Assembly: GCF_025698545.1 (NCBI RefSeq)
Contig: NC_068569.1
Coordinates: forward strand, 11,346,001-11,410,000
DNA length: 64,000 nucleotides
Direction: 5' to 3'
Source of the DNA: Gossypium raimondii
Taxonomy: Eukaryota; Streptophyta; Magnoliopsida; Malvales; Malvaceae
Made by a program: the position numbers and the translations under genes. Under the pieces are notes generated by a model. That model was not told where the DNA came from and ran no database searches. It saw only the letters and a program-made list of their open reading frames with translations. Each line of letters begins with the position of its first letter. The first letter of the stretch is position 1. Below, piece after piece: positions 35,586-52,369 of the stretch.

Positions 35586-38500
35586 TTAAGACATGTAGTC
35601 ATGTTGTTCATCAGTGTTGTTGGTTCGTGGAGATGCGCCTTGGTCCGTCCCTATTGTTCTCTTACTCATGTTAGCTCGCTGCACTAGTCGAACCAATGCT
35701 TGAACCACTTCCGACATAGGTGGCCGAAACTCAGGCTCCGACTGCCCCAAAGAAGATCATTAAAAGGATCAGTTCAGTACTACAGCAGTGCATTTGTTTT
35801 ACAAGTTGTTTTCAGTTTCCATACAGTTTAGAATCTGGACATTTATGTTCGAGTTCGTGTTTTGGCAGCATATCTCTTTCTATATGTTATAAAATTTTGA
35901 CTGCTTCATGAACACCAAGCCGATGCACACACTTCATCGAATATTCAACATGGTGAAACATGAAAAAGGAGACAAGTCTTGAACCGAGATATTACCTGGA
36001 CACAAAGAGCAATCACATCGGCAAAACGAGACAGAGATTTAATCGGGTAAAGCCCTTTAAGTGCCGGGTCAACCATCTTAGACAGAGCATCGATATCATG
36101 GAGCTGAGGTGTTGCCCATCGAACCAAAGATTGCTCTAGTCTTGGCCTTGTGCTGTTAAGAACACCCGCATGTTGGTAAGAATCATGGTGGATTAACAGG
36201 ATGTTAATACGTTAAATGACAAAATACCCGGTTCCCTCACCTATCAAACGGCTTACGTCCGGTGAGAAGTTCTAACATAACCACTCCAAAACTGTAAACA
36301 TCGCTCTTGAGAGAGTACTGACTAGACATAGTAACCTCTGGTGCACAGTATCCGGATCCCATGTCATCACGATTCAGTAACTGCATATCAAAAGCAGAGA
36401 GTCCCATTATTCCATTAAGTGTGCCAGTGAAGACTTATGCACTTGAGCATACATTGTTTGTCTCGTATCCAGAGACATAAATGATAATGTTCAATGAAAA
36501 TGAAACTATCAGTTCATACAACAACAGTAAATCCTACAATACACAAAAATCACCTGATCTGCATTGGGAATAAAGGTTGCCAAGCCCGAGTCTGAAAGGT
36601 GAGGATTGAGCTCAGCATCAAGTAAGATGTTGGCCGACTTGATATTTTTATGAATGACAGACGGTGAGCAAACTTCATGAAGGTACCTGGAAAAGAAAAT
36701 ATCCTCTTATGAATTCGAAGTGATAGACGGCAACTCCTTCCATTTGCAGTTATGATCCCCATTCTTGATAATAACTTACTCTAGTGCACGTGCAGTCCCC
36801 AGTGCAATTTTGACACGGGAGTTCCAAATCAATGGCTTACTGAACTCATCTGATATATGCAGGAAGTCATGAAGAGAGCCATTTTTGTGGAACTCGTAGA
36901 CAAGCAGGTGCTGTCCATGCACGGAACAATAGCCAACCAGCTCTGTTACATTTGTGTGATGCAGCTGGGAGATATTTGAAACCATCTCTATAAATTCATC
37001 AGACATTTCACTGGAAAGCACCGTAGAATCTATTTTCTTCACGGCAAGAACCTATGGCAGTATATAAACACAAGTTGGCATATAGGTGAGTACAGCATTT
37101 TTAAAGTGATTAAGTAAAATGTTGCAGTATGGAGATCAGCAACAATGGCATCTGTAGCATTAACGGCGGTAAGGAGATGTCTTACTGAAGACAATCATAT
37201 ACAACACTCAAAGGACACAGCTAGAAAAAAGAAGTGAGACAGACAAGATTAATGTGTGCTGATGGAAAGAGAATTTCTCAGGTCGGAGAATGAAGTGAAA
37301 CAGAAGCCACCATAAAAAAATTTAAGCACGGATTATGCCCATTTATGTTGACATAAATATAGATTTTCTAGTAAGATTCTACCTCGCCATCATCAAATTG
37401 AGCTCGATAAACGCGTCCAAAAGTCCCTTCACCAAGAAGATTTTCAAAACTGAAACTGCCCGTAGCCATCTGGAGGTCTGCTATTGAATATGTCGTAACA
37501 TTTGTGGGAGCTGTGACAGCTTTCTTAACCTCAACGGGCTTTACAGAAAAGTCTTCTTCATCAAAAGATTTGTGACGGTCAACCGGTGGGGGTCGAAGGT
37601 TTATTGAAGCAGGTATTTCAAACGACTTGGTGTCAAGTGAAGCAGAAGAGTGAGAAGACTGAATGGATTTAATTTCTGCAATTCAACTTTAAGCATAAGA
37701 AACAGATCAAAAGAACTAAACAAGTGTTTGGTTTTTTTTTTTTTTTAAATCACAAAGTTCGCAATATATTTCTTGCTGTCTGAAGTAGCATTTCAATGTG
37801 ACAAAATAAAAAACATTTTGCCAACATCGAGTACCATCAAATCATGGAGTCAAGAAGGGAATTTTCATTGATGCATATGTTCTTATAAAATAGCATTGTT
37901 TTATGTTATAGGCTCCCCATTTTTCTATTATCTTGTTTCATGCTTCATATGGAGTCTAAAGTTACAACACCAAGGTCATAAGTTCTGAAATGAAATCCTT
38001 ATATGTTCTTAAGAGATTAATAACTACAAAAACAAAGGTTATATATGTCTCAGCCAAAATGAAACACTCACAAAACCTATTCCTTAAGAAATCCAAAGCA
38101 GTAGCATTATTTCCAACACGGACAAAACAGTAAAAACAGGTATATGGTGACACTCAACTGGCCACCATGTGGAATTGCAGATGAATTATGAATGTTACCT
38201 TGCACTTCCTTAGAAGCTAGAGGAGCAAAAGATTGATTATCGGGCTTTTCAACATCTGAGGATGACCTCCTGGATCTTCTCTTCACCAGAAAGAATGCTA
38301 GTATAGCACCAACAATGAGGATAGATATAACTATTCCTGCTATGCCTCCACCTCCAATCCCTGATTTGCTGCTACTCCTGCTAGGGCTGCTACTGGAACC
38401 ACCATCTGGTGGTGAATTATTGCTGTTAGATTCGTGCTTTCTGTTGTTTCTAGTGGCTGGAGGGGTACCAGGTGGAGGTGGGGGTGCAGGCCCCGAGCTC

Positions 38501-40443
38501 CATGAATTACCGTCCGATCTGTCATGGGGATTATTCAGATTGAAACTGCAAAGAACTTTCTTTGACACAAAAATAGAAATACAGCACTTGATAATGAAAC
38601 CAATGCTTACTGCAAATCGATACTTTTCAATTGATCAGGTATCCAGCCAGTAAAATGGTTATTGGATACATACCTGACAGACATAAAAACGACCATCACC
38701 GACAGCAGCATTACAAGGTCAATAACATTATAAAGAAAAGAATACAATGTGCTAGCACATCTAAACCAATGTGATTACTCACAGATTATCAAGGGGAAGA
38801 TTGGCAAGGACATCAATAGTGCCAGTAAACTGGTTATTTTGCAAGTACCTACAAAAGGGTAGATAATACATATTCAAGAAAATCCACCAGATATACTTGT
38901 TCCATAAAAGATGATTCCTCTAATACTTACATAGACTTCAAACTAGTAAGATTCTTAAAACTCTGAGGGAGAGCATCAGTTAGAGAATTGAAAGAGAGAT
39001 CCCTGAAGCAAATAATAACGATAACAGTTAACTTGGTCCTTCAGTTAAATTAGCTTAAAGACAGGCATCTATTAAAAACTATATAATCAGACCGGTGGTA
39101 GGAACATCTTACAGTGTGGAGAGAGAAGAGAGTGGTCCAAACATGTCATTTAATTGGTACTGTAACTGGTTATGGCTAAGATTTCTGCATTTCCAGAAAT
39201 AGAGAAGAAAAAAGACAGTGTAAGAGTTTAAATATATAGGGACCTTGTGTGAAGAAATGAACAATTGGAACATTACTTACAAATATTGAAGAGAATGCAT
39301 CTGATTGATGGAATAAGGGACGCTTCCAGTAAATTGATTATATGCAAGATTGCTGCAGAAATATATAAGATAAAAACTAATATATCAGAAATGAAACATC
39401 AATAAGGGTAAAGGAACTAAATGCACATATGAAACATACAATCGCGTCAAGTTCAAAGGAATATTATATGGTATATCGCCTGCAAGATTGTTATGGCTCA
39501 AGTCCCTGCAGATTTTGTCAAATATCAGTTTGAAGACAATATGCATATTTTGTCATATATATATATATGAACAACCCACTATTGATGATCTTACAGTTCC
39601 TTCAGTGACGTTAAACTTTGAAGGCTGTAACCCATTGACCCAGAAAGTCCAAGATTTGACAGTTTACTGATAAACAGGACAGTAGAAGAACATACTATAG
39701 TTAGCACCAGCATGAAGGGCAAAATATCTTAAAGGAAAACAGAGAATACAGAAGATCACATTTCAGTGACACGCTGGCCTGAGCAAGTAACACCTTTCCA
39801 CGGCTGCCCGCATGGATCACCATTGTTAGCGGTCCACCCTGTTAGCTGCTGTGGTGAATTTAAACTGCTGAACATAACCCCCAGCGCAGAAGCTGCAAAT
39901 CAAACATCGGACTAACAGGATGAGTAACCCATGGAGAGAATTTCTAATTACAAATCTTAAATATTCTTCCACACTCTACTGTAAAAGCTCAATGAAAACA
40001 ACACATACACCGTAATCACTCGTAAGTTTGTTTTAACATTGTTACTAATCCACCAAGTGAGTAGTACATAGCAGTTCCACAAAGAATAACCAAAAAGAAA
40101 AACCAAACTTTCCTCATCTCCTAACTTATCTCCATATTCTACAAGAACCCACCTTTGAAAAGCAATATCAAAATTTTATAAACAGCACAGCACCAACAAA
40201 GTTAAAAAGGAAATGCAATCAAGGAAGTCTATTTGAAGCTACAAGCAGCTCAAATCAGAAATTTACCAGGAAACTGTAAGCATATGCAGAATCTATAAAT
40301 ATAAGCAGAATAAGGCAAAAAAGCAAAGCAAAGCAACACTAACCATCTCCTTGATCTGTTGCACCATCGGAACATCTGGGCTTAAACCCCAAAATGCAGA
40401 CTGTAAACAGCGCCAAAACCAAACCTTTTCTCCACTTCATCAT
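35586..40443 (-). CDS. SRF: STRUBBELIG-receptor-family LRR receptor-like (pseudo)kinase
   Basis: Sixteen exons in gene order: 40443-40344, 39892-39760, 39666-39595, 39505-39440, 39352-39281, 39184-39113, 39002-38931, 38848-38783, 38673-38611, 38545-38199, 37675-37383, 37051-36780, 36686-36554, 36380-36241, 36152-35996 and 35741-35586. The sum is 2214 nt, or 737 residues. Domains: signal peptide (1-25); SUB-type N-terminal domain ending [10 protein letters not shown]; six to seven short LRRs; a Pro-rich [12 protein letters not shown] stretch; a membrane helix ([20 protein letters not shown]) with a KRRSRR stop; then a kinase domain. [10 protein letters not shown] and K457 are present. The catalytic HRD is HKN (555-557) and DFG is DSG (575-577), so activity is doubtful, as known for STRUBBELIG-type kinases. 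Wording of the kinase domain and tail is closest to SRF6/SRF7 as I remember them. Two ATGs lie in tandem at the start; I used the first. Confidence 0.93.
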
Positions 40444-43320
40444 CTCTCCCTAAACTGGCTACTTCCCAGAAACCAGAAATGGTTTTGGTCTAAGACCCTT
40501 TTTCCTTATCCTTCCTATTTTATTAAAAAATTTATCACTTTTTTATGCTACAGATTTTATACTCATTTAGCCATACCTATAAGAACAAGTTGCAGGCACG
40601 ATTTGCCAGAAGAATCCCAAGCCACAGCGACGGTTATGCGTTTACATTGCCTAAACCAATACCATTAATAATAAATTAAACATGCACAACACAGATTCCC
40701 ATTTTTTGTAAGTTGGGTTTTTTTTTTTGTTCTTTCTTACGTGACTGACACTGTTGAGAAAACGAAAAAGTAAAGAGATGATCACGCTTTGGTAGGTGTA
40801 AACGGCTTAGCTAAATACTCTGTTCTTTCATCACCTAATAATAAAATAACAGCCGTAGCTTTCACAAGGCATACACGTGTTTGGCTTTAGGATTTATTTT
40901 ATTTGTGTTATCATACTTATACAGTAGTTGGGATCAAGGAGATGACCCCACCACACACTCTATTTCGTAAGAACCAGGAAAAAAAACCATAATAATAAAT
41001 TGCTGTATTGATTGAATGTGTGATAAAATAATTAAATAAACACGTTTGGTTTTAATACTAGTTGAAAGTGGAAAGTATAGTGCATGATTTGTCTATGCCA
41101 TTACCATCCCATTTTGACAAAACAATATATCATGGGTTCACAAATTTATCAGTTTTGGGTTTGGTTTTAATAGATTTCTGAGGGTGTTTTCAAGTTTAGG
41201 CAGAGATTCTTAAATGATTAAGATTTGGTTTGAAGATGAGCGAATGATGCCAAAACTGTTTGACATTATTGGATTGTGTTTGTGTGACAGTCACTGTCAG
41301 ATGAGGTAATAAGGTAGCAGATTCTAATCTACACTGTAAGCATTTGCAAATTCCTTCTCTTTTTTTTTTTCCTAAATAAAAGACAACGTATTGGTGTTTA
41401 TTAGGACTGAACTGTGAATCTAAAAGAAAAAAAAAAACAAGTTGGAGTTAGTTTCTATCTATATATCAGGGTAGTTAAACTAAATATGGTTGAAAGAACA
41501 ATATTGAAGAATTATTAATATTATTTTTTAAAGAGGTCCATGGATAGTTGAATATTTTATATTTTAGATATTGTTTTATTAATTTGATTATTATATTTAT
41601 TATATTCAAAATATTTTAAAGCGAATTCAAATAGAAATTTTAGATATCTCATATTTTGATTGCAAAATTTTAAATAATAAGTAGATAATAAATGAAGTTT
41701 AATATTTTAGGATAATTGATTAAATAAGTGAAGGGTTTTTAAATAAAAAATATGTGTTTGATGTAATTGGATTGAATTTAAGTAGATAATCAAAATTAAA
41801 AAAAAAAAAAAAACCTGGACTCCCCACGTAAGACAACAAATTCCCTAAACTGCCGACACATGAGGGAAATATGCAAAAGAAAAAACAAAACGGTGCTATT
41901 ACACATGACCCAACCCAATAAAATAAAAAATAAAAGATAACGGTATGTCACCTTTTATTTTATTTTTCTACAAAAGTTTGACACTTTTTTAAATTTATTT
42001 TTCAACTTAAAAAAATTCATAATTTGTTATCTGATTTGATGGGATAGATTTAAAAAAATACTTTTTATATTTAAAAAGAAACATATGTTGAAAAATAACC
42101 CTGAAAGATTTATAAGGAAAATGAAACCCTTTGTTGTATTTGAAAGGCAATAAAAAAAGTAAGAACATTTCCTCTTCTCATTTTAGCTTTGTTTTTTATC
42201 TAAAATTAAACATGAATTTAAAGGTTGATATGGAATTAACAATTTTTATGGAAAAATAAAAAGAAAGGGTTTTGAGGTTGCTACTCTATCATTAATCTCA
42301 ACCATTTCTATGGTTGCATTTTAACTTGCCTAATTTACATAAATGCTTTAATGAAAACATTATTTCATCAACCTTCTAATTTGGTGACACATTGAAAATG
42401 TTTGCACTAACATCCCAATATCCTAATATTGTCATACCACCTTTAAACAGGTAATTATTGGTGGGGACTGAGGGTTTTATAGATTTCTTTTAAAAAAGAA
42501 TTATAGATCATTAAAAGTAAAAGATAGTCCCTTTTTCTGCTTTATACACCCCAAGTTGAAATTGTTTACGGTATAATTTAAGTAATTCTAGGTTTTATTA
42601 GTGATAATTAAGGGAAAGCACAAACGTATATTTATAAAAAAATAATAATTGACTAATTTGAAAATATGAATTAAAATACTAGTTACTGATTAAAGTATAC
42701 TTTATAATATTTTTGGATTTCGTAATATCATTGCATTCAATATGTATGGAAAGGAATAAACGATTCAAGAGGTCAGTCTGAAGCCACCCATAAATAAACA
42801 AACAAAGGGAGATCTCCATTTACATCATTAATTATTTTCCACCCTTTTATATAAATTTTTATTAACTTTTTTCTTTTGAATTAAATAAAAACAATACATC
42901 CTAGAAAATTTAAAAAAGTTTTAATTTAACATTAGCCAAGCTCACAAGCACAGTTTAGCAATATTAAAGAAAACGTATTAATTAATTGAGCAGAAATGCG
43001 GGATATAATACGATAATAAAAAAGAAATGCAGACAAAAATGGTAGGAGATATGGAGTTATCAGAAAAAAGAGCCAACCCGCAAAGATGTTGCGGTCCACG
43101 CCATGTGGCGTTGTTGATAGCAACCTTGTCTTTCAGATACTGAGTTTCTAAATCCTCCGCTGACTCTACTCTCAACTTCTGTCGGTGACTCTTGCCATTT
43201 CCTTTATTATTATTATTTTGTTAAAATAAAATTTAATTTTGTATAACCATTTACTAGTATTAAAAAAAGTTTTTTTTTAAATAAAAAATTTAGGCTTGTT
43301 AAGGGTTGTCTTTATAGGAT
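40444..43320. other. SRF promoter and AT-rich spacer
   Basis: The first 250 bases upstream of the SRF start are probably leader and core promoter. The rest is AT-rich with A-runs and no supported gene; the open frames at 40351-40668 (+) and 42932-43175 (-) lack motifs. Confidence 0.4.
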
Positions 43321-43955
43321 TAGAGGTGTTCATGGGTTGGGCCGGGTTTGAGCCCAATAAAAATTTTAGACCCATTTGTTAGGTTTAGGTCTGGCCCAAC
43401 TCAAAAAATAGGCATAAAATTTTACCTAAGCCTAGCCCGAATAAAAGTACAAAAACTCGAGCCGTCCATATTAAATTTTTTGTATAATTTAAAAAAAATT
43501 ATAATATAGAAAAAATACTAAAAATATTTAAATAAATACTTCCCAATAAATTGAAAATAAATTAAAAAATATATATGTATACTTAAATAACATTAAGATA
43601 AATGTAACTTAACAAATAAATGTGAAAAATAGTAACAAAATTAACAATTAAATAATATTATACAATATCTAAAGAATAATAATAAAATAATAATATAACT
43701 GTGAAATTGGAGCAAAATAGTGAAAAAACAAGAAAATAAAAAAAAGTAAAAAAAACAGCAGTTTTTTTTTATTTTCATATTCGGGCCAGCCGGGCCGGGC
43801 CAAGAAAGCCTTACTTGAGGCCCAACCCATTTTCTAAGCAAGCCTTATTTTTTTACCCAAGTTCACTTTTCGGCCCTATATTTTTACCCAAACCCTCCCA
43901 CTTTTTGGGTGGGCCTTTGAGCCGAGCCGGGTAACCCGACCCATGGACAGGTCTG
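43321..43955. mobile_element. hAT-like non-autonomous element, 635 bp
   Basis: Starts TAGAGGTGTTCATGGGT and ends ACCCATGGACAGGTCTG, which are imperfect inverted termini, each followed inward by GC-rich GGGCCGGG/CCGAGCCGGG blocks. Flanks TATAGGAT (43313-43320) and TATAAGAC (43956-43963) agree at 6 of 8 bases, an aged 8-bp target duplication. The core is AT-rich with no transposase. Confidence 0.65.
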
Positions 43956-47635
<3,680 letters not shown>

Positions 47636-47636
47636 G

Positions 47637-47646
47637 TATATATATA
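47637..47646 (+). promoter_or_regulatory. TATA box of the DVL gene
   Basis: TATATATATA lies 98 bp before the ATG at 47744, so transcription would start near 47670 with a leader of about 70 bases. The leader contains a 13-base C run (47690-47702). Confidence 0.5.
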
Positions 47647-47743
47647 CTTTACCCTCAACCCACACGGCCTCAAGCTCTAGGTTGAGCTTCCCCCCCCCCC
47701 CCAGCAAATCTAGTTAAAAAAAAAACACAATTTCGTATTAGCC

Positions 47744-47923
47744 ATGGGTGAGTTTCAGTCCCAGCAATTCAATCTTGGAGTTAAGGCCACTGCTGCTGAG
47801 AGAAAGGGTAATGGCTTCTCCACCAAGTGTGCCTCCTTGGTAAAACAGCAACGAGCTCGACTCTACATCATGCGCCGCTGTGCCACCATGCTCCTTTGCT
47901 GGTATATTCACGGAGATGACTAG
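47744..47923 (+). CDS. DVL/ROTUNDIFOLIA-like small peptide
   Basis: A 59-residue intronless frame, ATG at 47744 and TAG at 47921-47923. The N-terminal 28 residues are polar and variable (MGEFQSQQFNLG). Residues 29-57 form the DVL/RTF domain: CASLVKQQRARLY followed by IMRRCATMLLCW and then an acidic end, YIHGDD. These blocks (LVKxQRAxxYIxRRC, then MLxCW) are the family signature as I know it. DVL/RTFL peptides are plasma-membrane-associated plant regulators that restrict polar cell proliferation; overexpression shortens organs. Few changes are seen against the usual signature (A47 and Y54 where V and H/R are common). The gene is easily missed because of its size, and the antisense frame 48007-47738 is its shadow. 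A TATA box and CT-rich leader support it. Confidence 0.9.
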   Translation: MGEFQSQQFNLGVKATAAERKGNGFSTKCASLVKQQRARLYIMRRCATMLLCWYIHGDD

Positions 47924-49051
47924 CGAGCAGCAAAACCAGCCGTACCCTTCCACGCAAACCATGTTTTTTTCTTGATGACTTTGATCAATTAGGCTTTCAT
48001 CAATCATGCTAAAATCCTGTTTGGTTCTATAGAGCTACAGTGTGGTGTATATGTCTACAAAATTTTCTCCTACATTTTTCCTTTTGTGTTTTTGACCTGG
48101 TTGGAGAAATCCCATTGGGTTTTGAGGAGAACAGGGGAAGCTTACTGCATAGCCGCACTCTTGATCTCGGCGGAGTTGGTAAACTGTATAAATGCATCAG
48201 AAAAGTTGCTTTGCCTGTTGTTATTAAGATTAAATGTAACTTTGTATTAGGCCCTTTTTAAAGATTACTTGTTTCTTTTTTTCCTTTTTCCTTCACTTAC
48301 CCAGTCCTGTGTAATTGGAGAAGTGCTTTAGAAAGTAATAACAACCTTGTAGAAACAATGGAGGAAACTTCTTACAGCTGTAATGGTTGATTAGCTGTTT
48401 AATGTAGTTTATGTTTGAACTGTCATATTAATAACATGATCTGATAAATCTTATGTAAGAGTCTGTTTGATTCGACACCTTCGTCTGCATGTGGAATTTG
48501 ATTGTTAGGAAACCAAGCAAGAAGTTTCAGATTGAAAATTAAATGTTTGGGCTTTGCACAATTTGAGGACAATATGATCTTCAATCCTAGTAATTTTGCT
48601 AAGATTAAGGCATTGTTAACGCATCTTGTATCCTTTACAAATATATTAGTGAACAACTTGTGTCTCGAATGTTTGATTCGCCTGTCGGAAAATAAAGACA
48701 TCGAACAAACTTAACAGTGAACCGTTTTCTTTGTTTTAAAATATTAGAAATGTTATAATCAAGAAGGAAAAATACATGAGAATTTGGAATTTAGATTGCT
48801 TTATCAGTAAACAATATATAAAGACATAAGGAATTATATATATATATATATTACCGTTGTTTTTGTGGTCTCAATTATGCAATTTCCCATGAGACAATAT
48901 TCTTACAAAGGAGAAAAAAGGGAAAAAAGAAACAGGGTATTAATCAATTATATTTCCTCTAACAAGTAATTTACACCTTTCCAGACCCGCTTATAACAGG
49001 AATCGGTTGTATATTATTTCAATTTTCCAGGGCAGGCTTTGAAACCAGGTT
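47924..49051. other. 3' flanks of the DVL and 4CL genes
   Basis: Contains the likely DVL 3' UTR to about 48260 and AT-rich spacer, with no other gene supported. The convergent 4CL gene ends at 49052. Confidence 0.4.
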
Positions 49052-51934
49052 TCAATGTTTTTTAGTGGCTAATTTAGCTCTCAATTCCTTTCTCAGAATT
49101 TTTCCCGACGGTGCCTTTGGAATGGCTTCAATGAAGAACACACGGCTTATTCTCTTGTAGTACACCACCTGCACCATCAACGCTACATATATGTCAGTCG
49201 CATTTTTCAGGACCACCAATCATCTTCGGGTCAAATTGATCATTAGCAACAAGTTCAACTACTGATTAAAATTATTATTACCTGTTTCGAAATATACTGT
49301 TTGATTTCATCCTCACTGATTTCTGATTTGCCTGATTTCACCACAAACGCAACAGGAACTTCCCCAACCGCCTCGTCTTTCATGCTGAAAATTGCAGGCA
49401 TTTATTTATCTTAAGTAAGCCATTAAACCAAGAAACTACATATTATATGAATATGGATTAAATAATTTTTTATTATTATTTCACTTACCCGACCACAGCA
49501 GCATCGATGATATCAGGATGTGCAATGAGCATGGCTTCAAGCTCAGCAGGGGCAACCTGAAAGCCTTTGTATTTGATCAATTCCTTCAATCGGTCGACAA
49601 TGAAGAGCTCATCGTCATCATCAATGTAACCGATGTCCCCGGTGTGTAACCAGCCATCTTTGTCAATGGTCCTAGCTGTGGCCTCAGGGTCATTAAGGTA
49701 CCCTGCATTCAATGTTCAGCAACAGGGTTCATAGTTTGTTTCCAAGCTTTCGAATTTCATGTGATTTATTTATTTTTGACTGATTTACCTTTCATGATCT
49801 GATCTCCTCTAATACAGATCTCTCCGGCTTGATTTCTTGGCAGGGAAGAACCAGTGTCGGGATCAACAATTTTCATCTCTGCGTTCCTTACTACAGTCCC
49901 ACAAGCCCCGGATTTTATTTCGAATGGTTCCTTGGCAAATCCTAAGCACATTGCTAGAACTGGTCCTGCCTCGGTCATACCGTACCCCTGTACCACGTTT
50001 TCAATATGTTAATAAAATCTGCTCCATAATGTCGACTCATCACATTCGCATTCAATTGAAGTCGGTGAAAATCCAAGGTGGTTGTTGCGGGCTCAAAAAG
50101 CCTACGGTTCCAAACCGGACGGTAACAATGGGACAAAGGAGGCTGGCCAACCGCCGCCACAATTAAAGGGAAAATTCAAATGATAACTTGAACTGTAAAG
50201 TTGACTAGATGTGTTAGGCAAGAGGATTGGGTCAACGATGATTGTCTAAGAGATATATCCATTATCATGGAACACATGTTTAGAGTATTTTATTTGAACG
50301 AAGGGGTTGGTGAAGAAACCAAGGAATGATGAAATAGGAAACTTATGGGAGACCATCATTTATTTTTCTTTTTTATTTTTCATGAAATTGTGGGGGAAGG
50401 GAGACATTGATGAGTGTAACAAAGCTAAATGAAGGAAAAGCAAGCAGAAATTCATCCTAATTATTATATAAATGATGTTGTCAGAACAAATATTTATTTG
50501 AAGTTATAATTAAGTAATTAATTAACTATAATAATAGTACTATAATAAGGTCAGACAAAGAAAACGTGTCATTTCTTCTTTGGAAAAGAAGTTATACATT
50601 TATTATCTTACCCAGCAAAAATTTCCCAGAAAAGGAAAATTAATGAATTTTCTTCTATTTTAACAAGAAAATTAAACCTGTGATTAATTAGTCAGGAAGT
50701 TCATCTTTACTTGGACAAAAGTATCTCTCTATCCCAAAAAAAATGTTACAGTTGACTTTTTTATCAAAATTTGACTGCAATTATAGTGAATATTTTAATT
50801 AATTAAATTTTATAAAAAATATTTTTTTAAATTACTCCATTAATTTTTAAAAAATAAGAGATAAAATTAAAATTTTAATTTACATTAAAAGTCAAAGAGT
50901 AGACGGAGGAAGAACAAATGGTTTGACTTTCGTACCTGCCCGAGTTTGGCACCAGGGAACTTGGCTCTTACAGCGTCCTCAAGCTCTTTACCCAAGGGTG
51001 CACCCCCGGACTTCACCATCCTTACGGAAGACAAGTCGTATTTATCAGTTTCCGATGACTTAGCAATGGTGAACATTATAGGCGGCACAATCGGAGCAAT
51101 CGTCACTTTGTATTTCTGTATCAGCTCCAATGCCAACCCAATCTCGAACTTCTGCATGATCAAAATTGCAGCCCCAACACGTAGCCCGCAAAGCATGATG
51201 GAATTCAGGGCGTAAATATGGAACATGGGAAGAATACATAAGATCACATCTTCGCTGTGGAAATACAAGTTCGGGTTTTCTCCGTCGACCTGTTGCGCCA
51301 CGCTGGTGACCAAACCTTTGTGCGTTAACATCACCCCTTTGGGAAGCCCCGTCGTTCCCGACGAATAGGGCAGTGCTACGACATCTTCAGAGGCTATATC
51401 GACTTCGGGGAGATCGTTGTCGTCGGCTTGAGTCAACTCGGAGAAATGCAAACAGCCCTCTGGGGCTGAGTCAATGCACATGACCATGACATCATTGTCT
51501 TGGGCGAATTCTTTTACTTTGTCAACGTAACTGGCTTGCGTGATAATGAGCCTCGCGTTGGAGCCTTTCGCATGCTTTGAAACTTCCGCCCGAGTGAAAA
51601 AAGGGTTGGCAGCCGTGGCAATGGCGCCACGGAAGGAAGCGCCGAGGAACGACAAGACGAACTCCGGGGTGTTGGGTAACAAGAGCATGATCACTTGGCG
51701 TTGTTGGATGCCGAGCTTGTTGAGCCCAGAGGCAATTCTTCGAGCGGTGAGCTCAACGTCAGCGTAAGTATAAACTTTACCTGTCGTCCCATTAATCAAA
51801 CAGGGCCTGGAGGCGACGTTCGCTATGTTCTGGAAACAATACGAATGTAAAGGGAGGTGGTTGGGGATATAAATATCAGGAAGCTTTGAACGATAAGTGA
51901 TTTCTTCTTGTTGCAATTCAGCTTGGGGTGCCAT
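49052..51934 (-). CDS. 4CL: 4-coumarate:CoA ligase
   Basis: Five exons in gene order: 51934-50936, 49987-49789, 49702-49489, 49384-49282 and 49168-49052. All have GT-AG borders and a total of 1632 nt, 543 residues, normal for 4CL. It activates 4-coumarate and related hydroxycinnamates to CoA thioesters via an adenylate, at the branch to lignin and flavonoids, in the cytosol. Box [12 protein letters not shown] is at 191-201, box II GEICIRG at 388-394, [10 protein letters not shown] at 334-343, and the conserved lysine of [10 protein letters not shown] at 528. All are intact. The long first exon, with the first intron between Q333 and the GYGMTE motif, matches the layout of plant 4CL genes. Length and motifs favour true 4CL over the peroxisomal 4CL-like group: the C-terminus KKH is not a peroxisomal SKL signal. 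Whether it serves lignin or flavonoids cannot be told from here. Confidence 0.95.
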
Positions 51935-52047
51935 TTTGGAGATTGAAATTGAGACGAAAAGAAAAAAAATATATACTGAAACTTTAAAATTTTAGGCTTT
52001 CTATGTAAGTGGGGAAGCCTGAGAATAAATGATAGCTAGCGATATGG

Positions 52048-52055
52048 ATATATAA
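52048..52055 (-). promoter_or_regulatory. Candidate TATA box of 4CL
   Basis: Read on the minus strand, TTATATATCC occurs about 115 bp before the ATG at 51934. Another TATA-like run lies at about 52230-52243. I cannot tell which is used. Confidence 0.4.
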
Positions 52056-52369
52056 TCAATCAGTTGAGTTGGTGATGGGAGTTGGTAGAAGGGTAGAATG
52101 GAGATTTTAGAGGATGGGTTGATGGTTAAAGCAGGGAAGGGTGTGAAGAGGAAAATCACATATGGCGTTCGTTAATTGGAGAAGGGGTTGTGTATAGATA
52201 TGCTGGAAATGACGTGGTTATACGATATATATAAAATACAAAAATAATTAAACCAAGGGATAAAATTAATGATGTAATGTAGACGTAACATGTGAAGAAT
52301 TTTATAGATAAATATATATATAACATGCACTACGAAGATGTAAATTGGTAGAACAGAGGAAAAAGAGAG

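Noticed and set aside
47738-48007. Minus-strand 89-codon frame
   Set aside because: It is antisense to the DVL peptide, whose conserved domain explains the coding-like composition.
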